Program-made: the position numbers and the translations under genes | Shown here: in pieces, positions 35,696-43,607 of the stretch | How positions within the stretch are numbered: position 1 is the stretch's first letter | Layout: each line of letters starts with the position of its first letter | Notes under the pieces: generated by a model | The model's database searches: none | The model's input: only the letters and a program-made list of their open reading frames with translations | Told to the model about the DNA's origin: nothing | Assembly: GCA_900539155.1 (NCBI GenBank) | Contig: UQBE01000005.1 | Span: 1 to 64,000 of the forward strand | Source: an uncultured Porphyromonas sp. | GTDB taxonomy: Bacteria; Bacteroidota; Bacteroidia; Bacteroidales; Porphyromonadaceae | Direction: 5' to 3' | Length of the DNA stretch: 64,000 nt

Positions 35696-35766
35696 ACTAT
35701 ATATAAGGTTAAGTGTTGGTACTACTCCAGAGACCCCGCTAGAGCATTGTCGTAGCAAGGGTTTCT

Positions 35767-35774
35767 CAAAGGTA
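35767..35774 (-). promoter_or_regulatory. -7 box of CoA-transferase gene
   Basis: TACCTTTG on the minus strand, giving a leader of about 65 nt before ATG 35695. Confidence 0.55.
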
Positions 35775-35804
35775 CAAAAAAAGACCCGTTTCCCGAGAAA
35801 GCAC

Positions 35805-35812
35805 TATATTTG
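35805..35812 (+). promoter_or_regulatory. -7 box of the Omp28-like gene
   Basis: TATATTTG, 77 nt before the start codon; divergent to the CoA-transferase promoter. Confidence 0.45.
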
Positions 35813-35888
35813 TCCTCACATACATTCTCCTCGCTCCTCATATGAGGACGAGACAATTCTCTAAGCAACAACAAAACATACCACACAA

Positions 35889-37811
35889 ATGATGAAACAA
35901 ACTGCTACCCTCTGGAGTTTACTCCTGACGCTCCTCATGGCTGTCACTGCAAGTACAGCCCAAGAGACTGTGACCTCTCGTCTGCAGGCTGTAAGTGCAG
36001 ACGCAACCCTCCGAGCAGGCGCGACCCTATCGGGCTTCGGCTACGCTGACCGCACTAGCGAGAGGATTAGTTACTTAGGTGTAGGCAAGACAGATCTCTA
36101 CCTCTCTACCTACATCCTCCTCCCTGATGTAGGAACCAATAAGATTGAGCAAATCTCCTTTCCTGCCACAAAAGCAGACAAGCACGCCTACATCCTCATC
36201 CTATCAGAGGATGGCAAGAAGACACTTTACAACCAGCCCTGTGAGATTGTAAGCGGAGTCAATCAGATAGCACTCACGACACCCTTTGCGATTGAGGCGG
36301 GCAAACGCTATCTAGTTGGCTTTGCCACGAAGGCCGTTGGCGATGATGAAGAGAAAGATCCGTGGGTTATCCCCTTCGACGGCACCTTTGGTATTCGCGA
36401 CGCTCAGTACATGGCATACGGCACCGATCCCTATCCTACGAAGAATAGCACGGCAAAGGAGTTCAACATGTTCTCCGCACAGGGCTACGGCTCTGCCCTT
36501 GTTTTTGTCAAGCTACAAGACGAGAGCAAGCTCCAGTCTGTAGGTTACTTCCTCTGGGCGGACGGCGACTTCAAGCTAGTTAAGACAGGTGCGGAGATTC
36601 CTACGGAGGTAGCTTTCTACAACTCAGGCATGCAGGATATCACCTCCTTTGAGGTCTCCTATCGCTTTGGCAATGGTGAGACCAAAATCCTCAAGAGAAC
36701 CCTCCAGGAACCCCTTAAGCCGGCAAAAGCTATGGCATCGACCATTAATATTCCTGCCGAGATGGAGGGTATGGGTACCCTGCACGTGGCACTCACCAAG
36801 GTCAATGAGCAGGACAACATCTTCGCAAGCTATAGCAATCAGCTCCCTTATCAGATTGGCAACTCTGCTGCTATCGACCGAGAGACGGTGCTACTAGAGC
36901 GCTTCTCCACGGAGAGGTGTCATAACTGCCCCCCAGCAGACCGCTATGTCAAGGACAATATCAAGCAATTTCAAGCAGCAGGGCTCCGCGTCAGCTACAT
37001 AGTCTACCACTCGGGATTCTTCACAGACTTCCTAACGACCAACGAGAGTGAGGAGCTCTATGTCTACTTCTTTGACGAGGGCTCCTTTGCGCCAGCTATG
37101 TCTATCAACAGAACTTTCATCCCCAGTCGGAATGCGCTCGTACACTCTGCTGCTGCCTATCCCTCTAAGGAGTGGGTTCCGAGAGTAAAGAGTGACAAGC
37201 AGGGTGTCCGCATTGAGCGAATAGACCAGAAGATTGACAATCAAAAGCTCACGGCTGTCGTCAGCGGTGTGGCACTCAAAGATAGCTTTGACCCAGAGGA
37301 TCTCTATCTGACAGTCATCGTAACCGAAGACAACATCCCAGCTAAGGCGCAGCAGGGCGCCAAGCGAGGCTACAAGCACAACGCCGTGCCTCGTCTCTTC
37401 CTCACAGCGCCTACGGGTGACAAGCTCCAGGTCAAGGCTGACGGCACATTCTCTGTCCAGCTAGAGGGCACCCTCTTGCCTATGTGGGACGGGAGTCAGT
37501 GCAAGGTGGTCGCCTTCGCTCACTCGAGCGTCACGCAGAGCAATCGAAGAAACCGCACGGTACACACGGCAGAGACCGCTCAGCTGGGCTTCCCGCTAGC
37601 CAATGCACCGGTCGCTCCAGCACAAGCTCCTATCGTAACCGTTGAGGATGGCTACATAAACATCCAGGGTCCTGTCGATGCTTTCGAGCTATATGATATG
37701 TCAGGTGCGCTCGTCACCACATCTGTCGAGACGCGTCTGTTGCCTGGGACTTACATCGTTCGCACCTTTAGCAATCTACATGTCTACACCTCCAAGGTGA
37801 TTGTCCGCTAA
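35889..37811 (+). CDS. Omp28-related thioredoxin-like surface protein with T9SS domain
   Basis: The 640-residue protein opens with a signal peptide (LWSLLLTLLMAVTASTAQ). An N-terminal jelly-roll-like region (about 30-215) is followed by a thioredoxin-like Omp28 domain starting at VLLERFSTERCHNCPPAD (about residue 337), with a CxxC pair. The end is a T9SS C-terminal domain (FELYDMSGALV, GTYIVRTF, SKVIVR). Omp28 homologues are abundant outer-membrane or surface proteins of Porphyromonas. The CxxC suggests redox chemistry or a structural disulfide. It is a single-gene unit ending in a strong terminator. Confidence 0.88.
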   Translation: MMKQTATLWSLLLTLLMAVTASTAQETVTSRLQAVSADATLRAGATLSGFGYADRTSERISYLGVGKTDLYLSTYILLPDVGTNKIEQISFPATKADKHAYILILSEDGKKTLYNQPCEIVSGVNQIALTTPFAIEAGKRYLVGFATKAVGDDEEKDPWVIPFDGTFGIRDAQYMAYGTDPYPTKNSTAKEFNMFSAQGYGSALVFVKLQDESKLQSVGYFLWADGDFKLVKTGAEIPTEVAFYNSGMQDITSFEVSYRFGNGETKILKRTLQEPLKPAKAMASTINIPAEMEGMGTLHVALTKVNEQDNIFASYSNQLPYQIGNSAAIDRETVLLERFSTERCHNCPPADRYVKDNIKQFQAAGLRVSYIVYHSGFFTDFLTTNESEELYVYFFDEGSFAPAMSINRTFIPSRNALVHSAAAYPSKEWVPRVKSDKQGVRIERIDQKIDNQKLTAVVSGVALKDSFDPEDLYLTVIVTEDNIPAKAQQGAKRGYKHNAVPRLFLTAPTGDKLQVKADGTFSVQLEGTLLPMWDGSQCKVVAFAHSSVTQSNRRNRTVHTAETAQLGFPLANAPVAPAQAPIVTVEDGYINIQGPVDAFELYDMSGALVTTSVETRLLPGTYIVRTFSNLHVYTSKVIVR

Positions 37812-37827
37812 TAGGACTCCATCAGTA

Positions 37828-37880
37828 ACAGGGGAGGCACACTCTGGGACGCAACAAGTCCCGAGCGTGCCTCCCCTGTC
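37828..37880 (+). terminator. Terminator after the Omp28-like gene
   Basis: A long stem is formed by ACAGGGGAGGCAC (37828-37840) with GTGCCTCCCCTGT (37867-37879), extended inside by CTCTGGGAC/GTCCCGAG. Confidence 0.7.
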
Positions 37881-37905
37881 ACATATAGCAACTTGATGAG
37901 CAGCG

Positions 37906-37962
37906 ATTTGTAGGGGCGCACGGATGTGTCTAGTCGGAGGGCGTCCGTTGTGTCAAAGCAAG
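37906..37962 (+). repeat. GTAGGGRCGCACG / GAGGGCGTCCGT palindromic repeat, half copy
   Basis: TGTAGGGGCGCACGGA, a short spacer and CGGAGGGCGTCCGTTGTGTC match (partly inverted) the repeats at 51495-51600 and 51865-51960. This marks a dispersed intergenic repeat family. It has no coding role. Confidence 0.65.
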
Positions 37963-38105
37963 ACGTCCTCTATCGAACGATAAAAGTGAAATCACTATTG
38001 CGGAGAGGTGAAGTGACCTTTCCGCAAGGAGGGCGCAGATGGTGCTATAAGCTTGCTTACACCGCTGGAGTGCAGGCGACTGGCGAGTGTAGACGGGAGA
38101 GGGGA

Positions 38106-38987
38106 CTAATCCTCTTGCTCCTGGAGCTTGGTGTAGGCCTTCTTGAGGAGCTCGAGCGTATCTCGCGCAGCCTCCTGCTGGGCGCGCTTCTTACTACTAC
38201 CAGAGCCACGACCCACCGGCTTGTCGTCTATCCAGACGGTATAGGTGAAGAGGTCGTGTGGCTCCATAGAGTGCTCCTCGAGACGGAACTCGTGCGAGAG
38301 GTGATGCTTCTGAACCCACTCGATGAGCTCGCTCTTGAAATTCTGAATGCTTACGACAGTATGCGCCCTCATATCTCGATAAGTGGGGATGATGTGCTCC
38401 CGAATAAACTCCTGCGTGCGGGCGTAGCCCTGATCGAGATAGATAGCACCGATGAGTGCCTCCAGGGTGTTGCCGTAGATGTCCACCGAATTGTCCAAGG
38501 CACTCGGTACCATGATGAGGTACCGCTCTAGATGTAAGCGTCGTCCCACCTCATTATTGACGGGACGGCTCACGAGTGAACTCTTGCACTTGCTCAGCTC
38601 TCCCTCGTCCCATGTGGGATGAAGGTGATAAAGGTAAGTACAGACAGAAGCCTCGAGGACAGCGTCACCGAGAAACTCGAGGCGCTCATTATTGAGCTTG
38701 GTACCCTGCTCATCCGTGATGGTGCAGGAGCGGTGACGCATCGCCAGAAGGTAGAGATCTGTGCGAACAGGAACGATATCGATTCTCTCGAAGAGCGGGA
38801 TGAGATCTGGGACATACTGCTTGGCATCTCCACGTAACCTCCTCCACCAGTGCTTCCAGCGCTCCCCTAGCTCTCGGAGCCAAGCTCTACTCTTCGATGT
38901 TCTTCTGAGGGTCATAGCGGAAGCTCTTGAAGAGATACGAAGAGACGACACCCCTCCATACCCGAAAGCTCTAGTGAGCGGTGACAT
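38106..38987 (-). CDS. rnc: Ribonuclease III
   Basis: The 293-residue protein (269 if it starts at the ATG at 38915) has the RNase III signature NERLEFLGDAVLE (100-112), the second acidic site ALIGAIYLDQGY and a C-terminal double-stranded-RNA-binding domain with GRGSGSSKKRAQQEAARDTL. It processes rRNA precursors and other structured RNAs. The first about 55 residues are Arg/Trp-rich and less certain. It follows fabF by 56 bp, completing the common acpP-fabF-rnc order. Confidence 0.95.
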   Translation of the reverse strand: MSPLTRAFGYGGVSSLRISSRASAMTLRRTSKSRAWLRELGERWKHWWRRLRGDAKQYVPDLIPLFERIDIVPVRTDLYLLAMRHRSCTITDEQGTKLNNERLEFLGDAVLEASVCTYLYHLHPTWDEGELSKCKSSLVSRPVNNEVGRRLHLERYLIMVPSALDNSVDIYGNTLEALIGAIYLDQGYARTQEFIREHIIPTYRDMRAHTVVSIQNFKSELIEWVQKHHLSHEFRLEEHSMEPHDLFTYTVWIDDKPVGRGSGSSKKRAQQEAARDTLELLKKAYTKLQEQED

Positions 38988-39043
38988 CGAGGTATGAGGG
39001 GGTGTCGCTGATAGCGTGTCATAGTCGCGATAGGAGGCGGGGA

Positions 39044-40300
39044 CTAGTTCTGAACCTTCTTAAAGACGACGCAGGCGTTGTGACCGCCGAAGCCGAAGGT
39101 GTTGCTCATTGCTACGTTGACCGTGCGCTTTTGTGCCTTGTCAAAAGTAAAGTTGAGCTTGTAATCAATCTGGTCATCTTCGTCACCCGGCTCATGATTG
39201 ATGGTAGGCGTGACCACATCCTCCTGGATAGACTTGACGATAGCCATAGCTTCGAGTGCACCCGTAGCACCAAGGAGGTGTCCTGTCATGGACTTCGATG
39301 AGCTAATGTTGAGGTCGTACGCTTTGTCTCCCCAGACACTCTGGATAGCTTTGACCTCAGAGGCGTCACCGACAGGGGTCGAGGTGCCGTGGACATTTAT
39401 GTAGTCGACATCCTCGGGCTTCAGACCAGCATCCTCGAGCGCGCGGGTCATCACGAGCTTGGCTCCTAGACCCTCTGGATGACTGGCGGTCAGGTGATGC
39501 GCATCGGCCGAGAGCCCGAAGCCGGCGAACTCGGCATAAATCTTAGCACCACGCGCCACAGCGTGCTCGTACTCCTCGAGCATAAGGATGGCTGCACCCT
39601 CACCTAGTACGAAGCCGTCGCGGCTTGCGCTGAAGGGGCGAGAAGCTGTCTCGGGCGAGTCATTGCGGGTGGAGAGAGCGTGCATCGCGTTAAAGCCACC
39701 GATACCGGCGACAGTCACGGCCGCTTCACTACCGCCAGCCACCATCATCTTTGCCTTGCCGAGGCGTATCATGATGGCAGCGTCGATGATGGCATTGGTC
39801 GAGGAGGCGCAGGCCGATGCGACACTATAGTTAGGTCCGTGGAAGCCGTACTCTATCGAGACTAGACCAGCGGCAATGTCGGAGATCATCTTCGGGATGA
39901 AGAATGGGTTGAAGCGGGGACCCCGCTCGGGATCATACTGCATAATCTCCTCCTGAAAGGTCTCCAGCCCTCCGATGCCGGCGCTGATTATGACGCCGAC
40001 CTCGTTCTTATCGACGGCATCTAAGTCTATAGCCGAGTCTTGTATTGCCTCTTTTGTCGCCACGAGTGCGAGCTGTGTGTAGCGATCATAGCGGCGTACC
40101 TCCTTACGGTCGAAGTGCTCATTGGGGTCAAAGCCCTTGACCTCACAGGCGAATTGGGTCTTGAACTTGGAGGCATCGAACTGTGTGATGGGAGCGGCTC
40201 CGCTCTTGCCGGCTAGCATATTTTGCCAGGTTGTGGGAGCGTCATTGCCAATGGGGGTGATGGCACCTAGGCCAGTCACGACTACTCTTTTGAATTGCAT
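39044..40300 (-). CDS. fabF: Beta-ketoacyl-ACP synthase II
   Basis: The 418-residue condensing enzyme of fatty-acid elongation has nucleophile Cys164 in SVASACASSTNA, His in INVHGTSTPVGD, His in MTGHLLGATGA and the terminal NTFGFGGHNA motif. The length is normal. It lies between acpP, its acyl carrier, and rnc. Confidence 0.97.
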   Translation of the reverse strand: MQFKRVVVTGLGAITPIGNDAPTTWQNMLAGKSGAAPITQFDASKFKTQFACEVKGFDPNEHFDRKEVRRYDRYTQLALVATKEAIQDSAIDLDAVDKNEVGVIISAGIGGLETFQEEIMQYDPERGPRFNPFFIPKMISDIAAGLVSIEYGFHGPNYSVASACASSTNAIIDAAIMIRLGKAKMMVAGGSEAAVTVAGIGGFNAMHALSTRNDSPETASRPFSASRDGFVLGEGAAILMLEEYEHAVARGAKIYAEFAGFGLSADAHHLTASHPEGLGAKLVMTRALEDAGLKPEDVDYINVHGTSTPVGDASEVKAIQSVWGDKAYDLNISSSKSMTGHLLGATGALEAMAIVKSIQEDVVTPTINHEPGDEDDQIDYKLNFTFDKAQKRTVNVAMSNTFGFGGHNACVVFKKVQN

Positions 40301-40514
40301 AGGCTTATATCAGTGTCAAGCGTCGGGAATATGGAGAGAGTACGCGCTAGAGCTCTGCCCTAACGAGGTAAACTATAAGGCTTAGTGTACACGCGAGGGC
40401 AAGCCCAGCACCCATGGCTGGGATATCTGACGCCTGCCCTCGAGCTCTGTATGTGCTACAGTGAGACGTGCGCTGTCGCACGATGGTGTGACCCATACCC
40501 CTGTAGCGGATGGT

Positions 40515-40541
40515 GAGGCGTGAGCCGTGAGCTCACGCCTC
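40515..40541 (-). terminator. Hairpin after acpP
   Basis: GAGGCGTGAGC (40515-40525) with GCTCACGCCTC (40531-40541), in the 251-bp gap between acpP and fabF. It lacks a clean T-run and may be a partial terminator or attenuator that adjusts fabF level. The rest of the gap (to 40300) holds G/C-rich palindromic stretches but no gene. Confidence 0.5.
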
Positions 40542-40551
40542 TAGGTCTTAC

Positions 40552-40791
40552 TTATGCTTGCTGCTTCTCGATGTAATCGATAGCGTCGCCGACAGTCTTG
40601 ATGCCCTCAGCCTCCTCGTCGGGGATGGTCATGTCAAACTCCTTCTCGAATGCCATCATCAGCTCGACTGTATCGAGAGAGTCAGCACCGAGGTCGGTCG
40701 TAAAGTTCGCCTCACGAGTTACCTCTGAGAGCTCGACGTTGAGCTTGTCTGCGATCAGGTCTTTTACCTTGCTTTCTATTTCTGCGTTCAT
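40552..40791 (-). CDS. acpP: Acyl carrier protein
   Basis: The 79-residue acidic protein has the phosphopantetheine attachment motif GADSLD (Ser38). It carries acyl chains for fatty-acid synthesis. It is upstream of fabF, with its likely promoter about 190 nt upstream. Confidence 0.97.
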   Translation of the reverse strand: MNAEIESKVKDLIADKLNVELSEVTREANFTTDLGADSLDTVELMMAFEKEFDMTIPDEEAEGIKTVGDAIDYIEKQQA

Positions 40792-40902
40792 TGCTTAATA
40801 GGTTATTGATGAATAATTAATTAGTCTTACTCCAGTGGGTAGTGGCTACTTCCTGACCCCGCTACCTAGCCTAGGGCATATGCGTGTCAGCGGATTTAGC
40901 TG

Positions 40903-40910
40903 TACCTTTG
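40903..40910 (+). promoter_or_regulatory. -7 box of purN
   Basis: TACCTTTG on the plus strand, 85 nt before purN. Confidence 0.5.
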
Positions 40911-40978
40911 TACACAAGAGGAGTGCTGAGCCTGTAGATGCGGATGCACTTTTGCACACTCACGCCCCTTATGTGCAA

Positions 40979-40986
40979 CAAATGTA
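40979..40986 (-). promoter_or_regulatory. -7 box of acpP
   Basis: TACATTTG on the minus strand at the purN start region. This overlaps the purN leader, so the two promoters are divergent and interleaved. Confidence 0.4.
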
Positions 40987-40995
40987 CGAATAAAA

Positions 40996-41583
40996 ATGGA
41001 AACCATAGCAATCTTCGCCTCGGGCAATGGGACAAATGCTGAGGCCCTCGTCAACTATCTGACCTCCGTCCAGGAGGTGTCAGTAGCTCTCATAGCCACA
41101 GACAATCCCCAAGCAGGAGTCCTCCAGCGAGCCGAGAGACTTGGCGTGCCACATCTGGTCTTCCGTCGTAAGGAAATGGGGGAGGTCGCTTTTGCCCAGC
41201 GACTTCGGGAGGATTATCAGGTGACCGCTATCGTCCTCGCGGGCTTCCTCGGATTGGTGCCGGAGTGCCTGCTGGCGACCTTCCCCAGGCGCATCCTCAA
41301 CATCCACCCTGGGCTCCTCCCAGAGTACGGGGGCAGAGGGATGTACGGCGACCGTGTCCATGAGCGTGTTCTCGAGGAGCGATGCTCCGTGAGCGGTATC
41401 ACCATCCACCTTATCGATGGTGAGTATGACCGTGGCTCGACACTCTGCGAGGTGCGCCTAGCGGTGCACAGCGATGACACAGTCGATACGCTTGCTGAGC
41501 GCATACACCGCCTAGAGCATACCTACTACCCCATCGTCGTCGCCGATTACCTCACCCGCCCTGACCTCCCACCACTCGACTAG
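40996..41583 (+). CDS. purN: Phosphoribosylglycinamide formyltransferase
   Basis: The 195-residue GAR transformylase has the N-terminal FASGNGTNAEAL, the catalytic NIHPGLLPEYGG segment (Asn/His) and HLIDGEYDRG with the catalytic Asp. It transfers formyl from 10-formyl-THF in purine synthesis. It is a single gene, divergent from acpP. Confidence 0.95.
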   Translation: METIAIFASGNGTNAEALVNYLTSVQEVSVALIATDNPQAGVLQRAERLGVPHLVFRRKEMGEVAFAQRLREDYQVTAIVLAGFLGLVPECLLATFPRRILNIHPGLLPEYGGRGMYGDRVHERVLEERCSVSGITIHLIDGEYDRGSTLCEVRLAVHSDDTVDTLAERIHRLEHTYYPIVVADYLTRPDLPPLD

Positions 41584-41674
41584 CACCCTGCTAGTGGCGG
41601 AGGTCTGAGTAGTGCTGTGCTGGTGAGTGCACTCCTTATACTATATAGAGATAGTGGTATATCCGCTTTTTCTG

Positions 41675-41682
41675 TACCTTTG
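41675..41682 (+). promoter_or_regulatory. -7 box upstream of tRNA-Leu
   Basis: TACCTTTG about 60 nt upstream of the tRNA 5' end. Confidence 0.5.
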
Positions 41683-41742
41683 CCGAGCAGTGAGGGGTCG
41701 CTAGCTCGATAGCGGGGCTCTCACGATGAGACGCAGGAGACT

Positions 41743-41828
41743 GCCCAGATGGTGGAATCGGTAGACACGAGGGACTTAAACTCCCTTGGCCAATTGCGGT
41801 CGTGCGGGTTCAAGTCCCGCTCTGGGTA
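41743..41828 (+). tRNA. tRNA-Leu(UAA)
   Basis: Class II tRNA. The acceptor is GCCCAGA/TCTGGGT with a terminal G-T pair and discriminator A. The anticodon stem AGGGA/TCCCT has loop CTTAAAC (anticodon TAA). There is a long variable arm and T-loop GTTCAAGTC. CCA is not encoded. Confidence 0.95.
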
Positions 41829-41874
41829 CTTCTCGCATCAGGGCTGAAGAAATGCATCGCTGGCTCGCTACAAT

Positions 41875-42125
41875 AATTTAGACCCGACTACATATCGATA
41901 CGGTCCTATGTCGGGGAAAACGGATTTCCACGTGGATATTTCGAAATATCCAGGTGGATATTTCAGATTTTCCACGTGGGGAAGAAAAAATTCCTCGGAG
42001 GAATCAAATAAAACTTCGGAGGAAATGAATCACGCCCACGTGGAAAATAAAAAATATCCACGTGGAGATTTCAGATTTCCCACGTGGATATTCGAAAAAG
42101 GAGGGTAATTAGAAGTTAGAGGGCT
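41875..42125 (+). repeat. CCACGTGG 22-bp-phased array, copy B with 5' flank
   Basis: Sites at 41928, 41950 (CCAGGTGG variant), 41972, 42036, 42058 and 42080 have the same 22-22-64-22-22 spacing as copy A. The 5' flank AATTTAGACCCGACTACATA (41875 onward) is shared with copy C. Confidence 0.93.
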
Positions 42126-42345
42126 GAGATTAGAGATCCGATCATTCTGATAGCTCCGATGGTTCCGACAGCTAATAGCCAATCCATGGGTGACTCATCA
42201 TATATAATGAGCTCATCTACCTCTCCACTCCTCGCTGGTCGCTATCTGTAGCTCCTGCCAGAGCAATTAGAGAGACTATCGTAACAGTCTCATTATAATG
42301 CGTCAGCCCTGGGGAGCGAAGAGGAGTGGTGTGCCCTTTCGCCAA
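42126..42345. repeat. Repeat-rich gap before glycogen synthase domain gene
   Basis: It contains CTCCGATGGTTCCGAC (also in inverted form at about 62480), a segment homologous to the MITE interior (42218-42266), a hairpin GAGACT/AGTCTC (42272-42290) and AATGCGTCAGCCCTGG (42297-42312). I see no gene. Confidence 0.5.
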
Positions 42346-42352
42346 GTTTTAG

Positions 42353-42360
42353 TATCTTTG
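42353..42360 (+). promoter_or_regulatory. -7 box of the glycogen/starch synthase domain gene
   Basis: TATCTTTG, 22 nt before the ATG. Confidence 0.55.
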
Positions 42361-42382
42361 TAGAGAACGCAAGGAAATCATT

Positions 42383-43204
42383 ATGGCTCCCAAAGACAAG
42401 AAAGTACTCTACATATCTCAAGAGATATACCCTTATCTCCCTGAGAGTGACCTCGCTCACGTGGCTCGCTATCTGCCTGAACATATACAGAGCGCCGGGC
42501 ATGACGTGCGCATCTTCATGCCGCGCTACGGGCTCGTCAATGAGCGTCGCAACCAGCTCCACGAGGTCATCAGGCTATCGGGTATCAACGTCATCGTCGA
42601 TGACTACGACCACCCACTCGTCATCAAGGTCGCCTCGATACCCTCGACGCGCATACAGGTGTACTTCATCGACAACCCAGACCTCTTCGGGCGCAAGAGC
42701 CTCTTCGGGCCACCCTCCGAGGGTGCGCCTAGCGACAATGCGGATAGAAGTATCTTCTTCATCCGAGGAGTCTTTGAGGCAATCAAGAATCTCCGCTGGA
42801 TACCTGACTTGATACACTGTATGGGATGGTTCTCGGCACTAGCACCGGTCTACCTCAAGACCGCATACAAGGACGACCCTTACTTCGAGCGTGCGAAGGT
42901 AATCTTCTCCGTCGATGGAAACGAGGAGGAGGGCGTGATCGGCGAAGACTTAATCAAGAAGCTCGAGTTTGACAAAATCACGGGAGCTATGCTAGATCCG
43001 CTCCAGGGGGAGGTGACGCCAGACGCTCTCCGTCGTATGGCTATTCACTACTCCGACGGGGTAATTCTGGGACAAGAGCAAGTTTCGCCGGCACTGGTCG
43101 ACTACCTACGCGCACAGCCCGACCGCAAAATCTTGGAGTACCCAGGACCAGCTGCGGAGCATCCCGAGGCTTATGTGGACTTCTACCGGAGCTTTACCGA
43201 GTAG
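42383..43204 (+). CDS. Glycogen/starch synthase catalytic-domain protein (short)
   Basis: The 273-residue protein matches only the N-terminal GT5 Rossmann domain of ADP-glucose glycogen synthases. Landmarks are VLYISQEIYPYLPESDLAHVARYLPEHI-like start, IFMPRYG, VYFIDNPDLFGRKSLFG, DRSIFFIRGVFEA and DLIHCMGWFSALAP. The usual C-terminal nucleotide-sugar-binding domain is absent. Its position and own promoter and terminator show it is a complete gene of a short form; whether it is catalytic alone is open. Confidence 0.85.
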   Translation: MAPKDKKVLYISQEIYPYLPESDLAHVARYLPEHIQSAGHDVRIFMPRYGLVNERRNQLHEVIRLSGINVIVDDYDHPLVIKVASIPSTRIQVYFIDNPDLFGRKSLFGPPSEGAPSDNADRSIFFIRGVFEAIKNLRWIPDLIHCMGWFSALAPVYLKTAYKDDPYFERAKVIFSVDGNEEEGVIGEDLIKKLEFDKITGAMLDPLQGEVTPDALRRMAIHYSDGVILGQEQVSPALVDYLRAQPDRKILEYPGPAAEHPEAYVDFYRSFTE

Positions 43205-43240
43205 TCGTCACGGCCTAGCTGGAGACACATTTAATTATTT

Positions 43241-43289
43241 AGCACCAAGCCCCTACTGATTACACGACAATCGCTAGGGGCTTGATGCT
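43241..43289 (+). terminator. Terminator-like hairpin after the glycogen synthase domain gene
   Basis: AGCACCAAGCCCCTA (43241-43255) pairs with TAGGGGCTTGATGCT (43275-43289) with one mismatch. Confidence 0.6.
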
Positions 43290-43372
43290 GTCTGGAGGTC
43301 ACGTCAGAGGGCTTCTGGTGGGTACTCCTTGCTCTCGTACCGAAAAATGGTTAGTGGCAACGAAATAAGTAG

Positions 43373-43607
43373 TACCTTTGTGCTATCTATGTGGTTGCGC
43401 CCATCCGCTTACGGCGGTGGTGTGGTGAGCAGTCGCTAGCTCCCCCTATTTCTAGCACTGGTTCACCAGCACTCGACAGCTGTAGGAGGGGGCGTGGGAC
43501 GCATGGTGTACAAAAGTTTTCCTGTAGGGGTCCTATTGCTCGGAAGGTTTCGCTCAATCACCCTCTCAAGGATTTGAGCCCTACACCTTTTTATTCATCT
43601 TAATATT
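43373..43607 (+). promoter_or_regulatory. Promoter and ~220-nt leader of korAB
   Basis: TACCTTTG at 43373-43380 precedes korA by 227 nt, a long leader for this genome. It contains a C-rich tract (43440-43447) that can pair with a G-rich tract (43485-43492), an inner CTGGT/ACCAG hairpin (43458-43469) and other potential stems. A regulatory RNA is possible; no known riboswitch is recognised. Confidence 0.4.
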
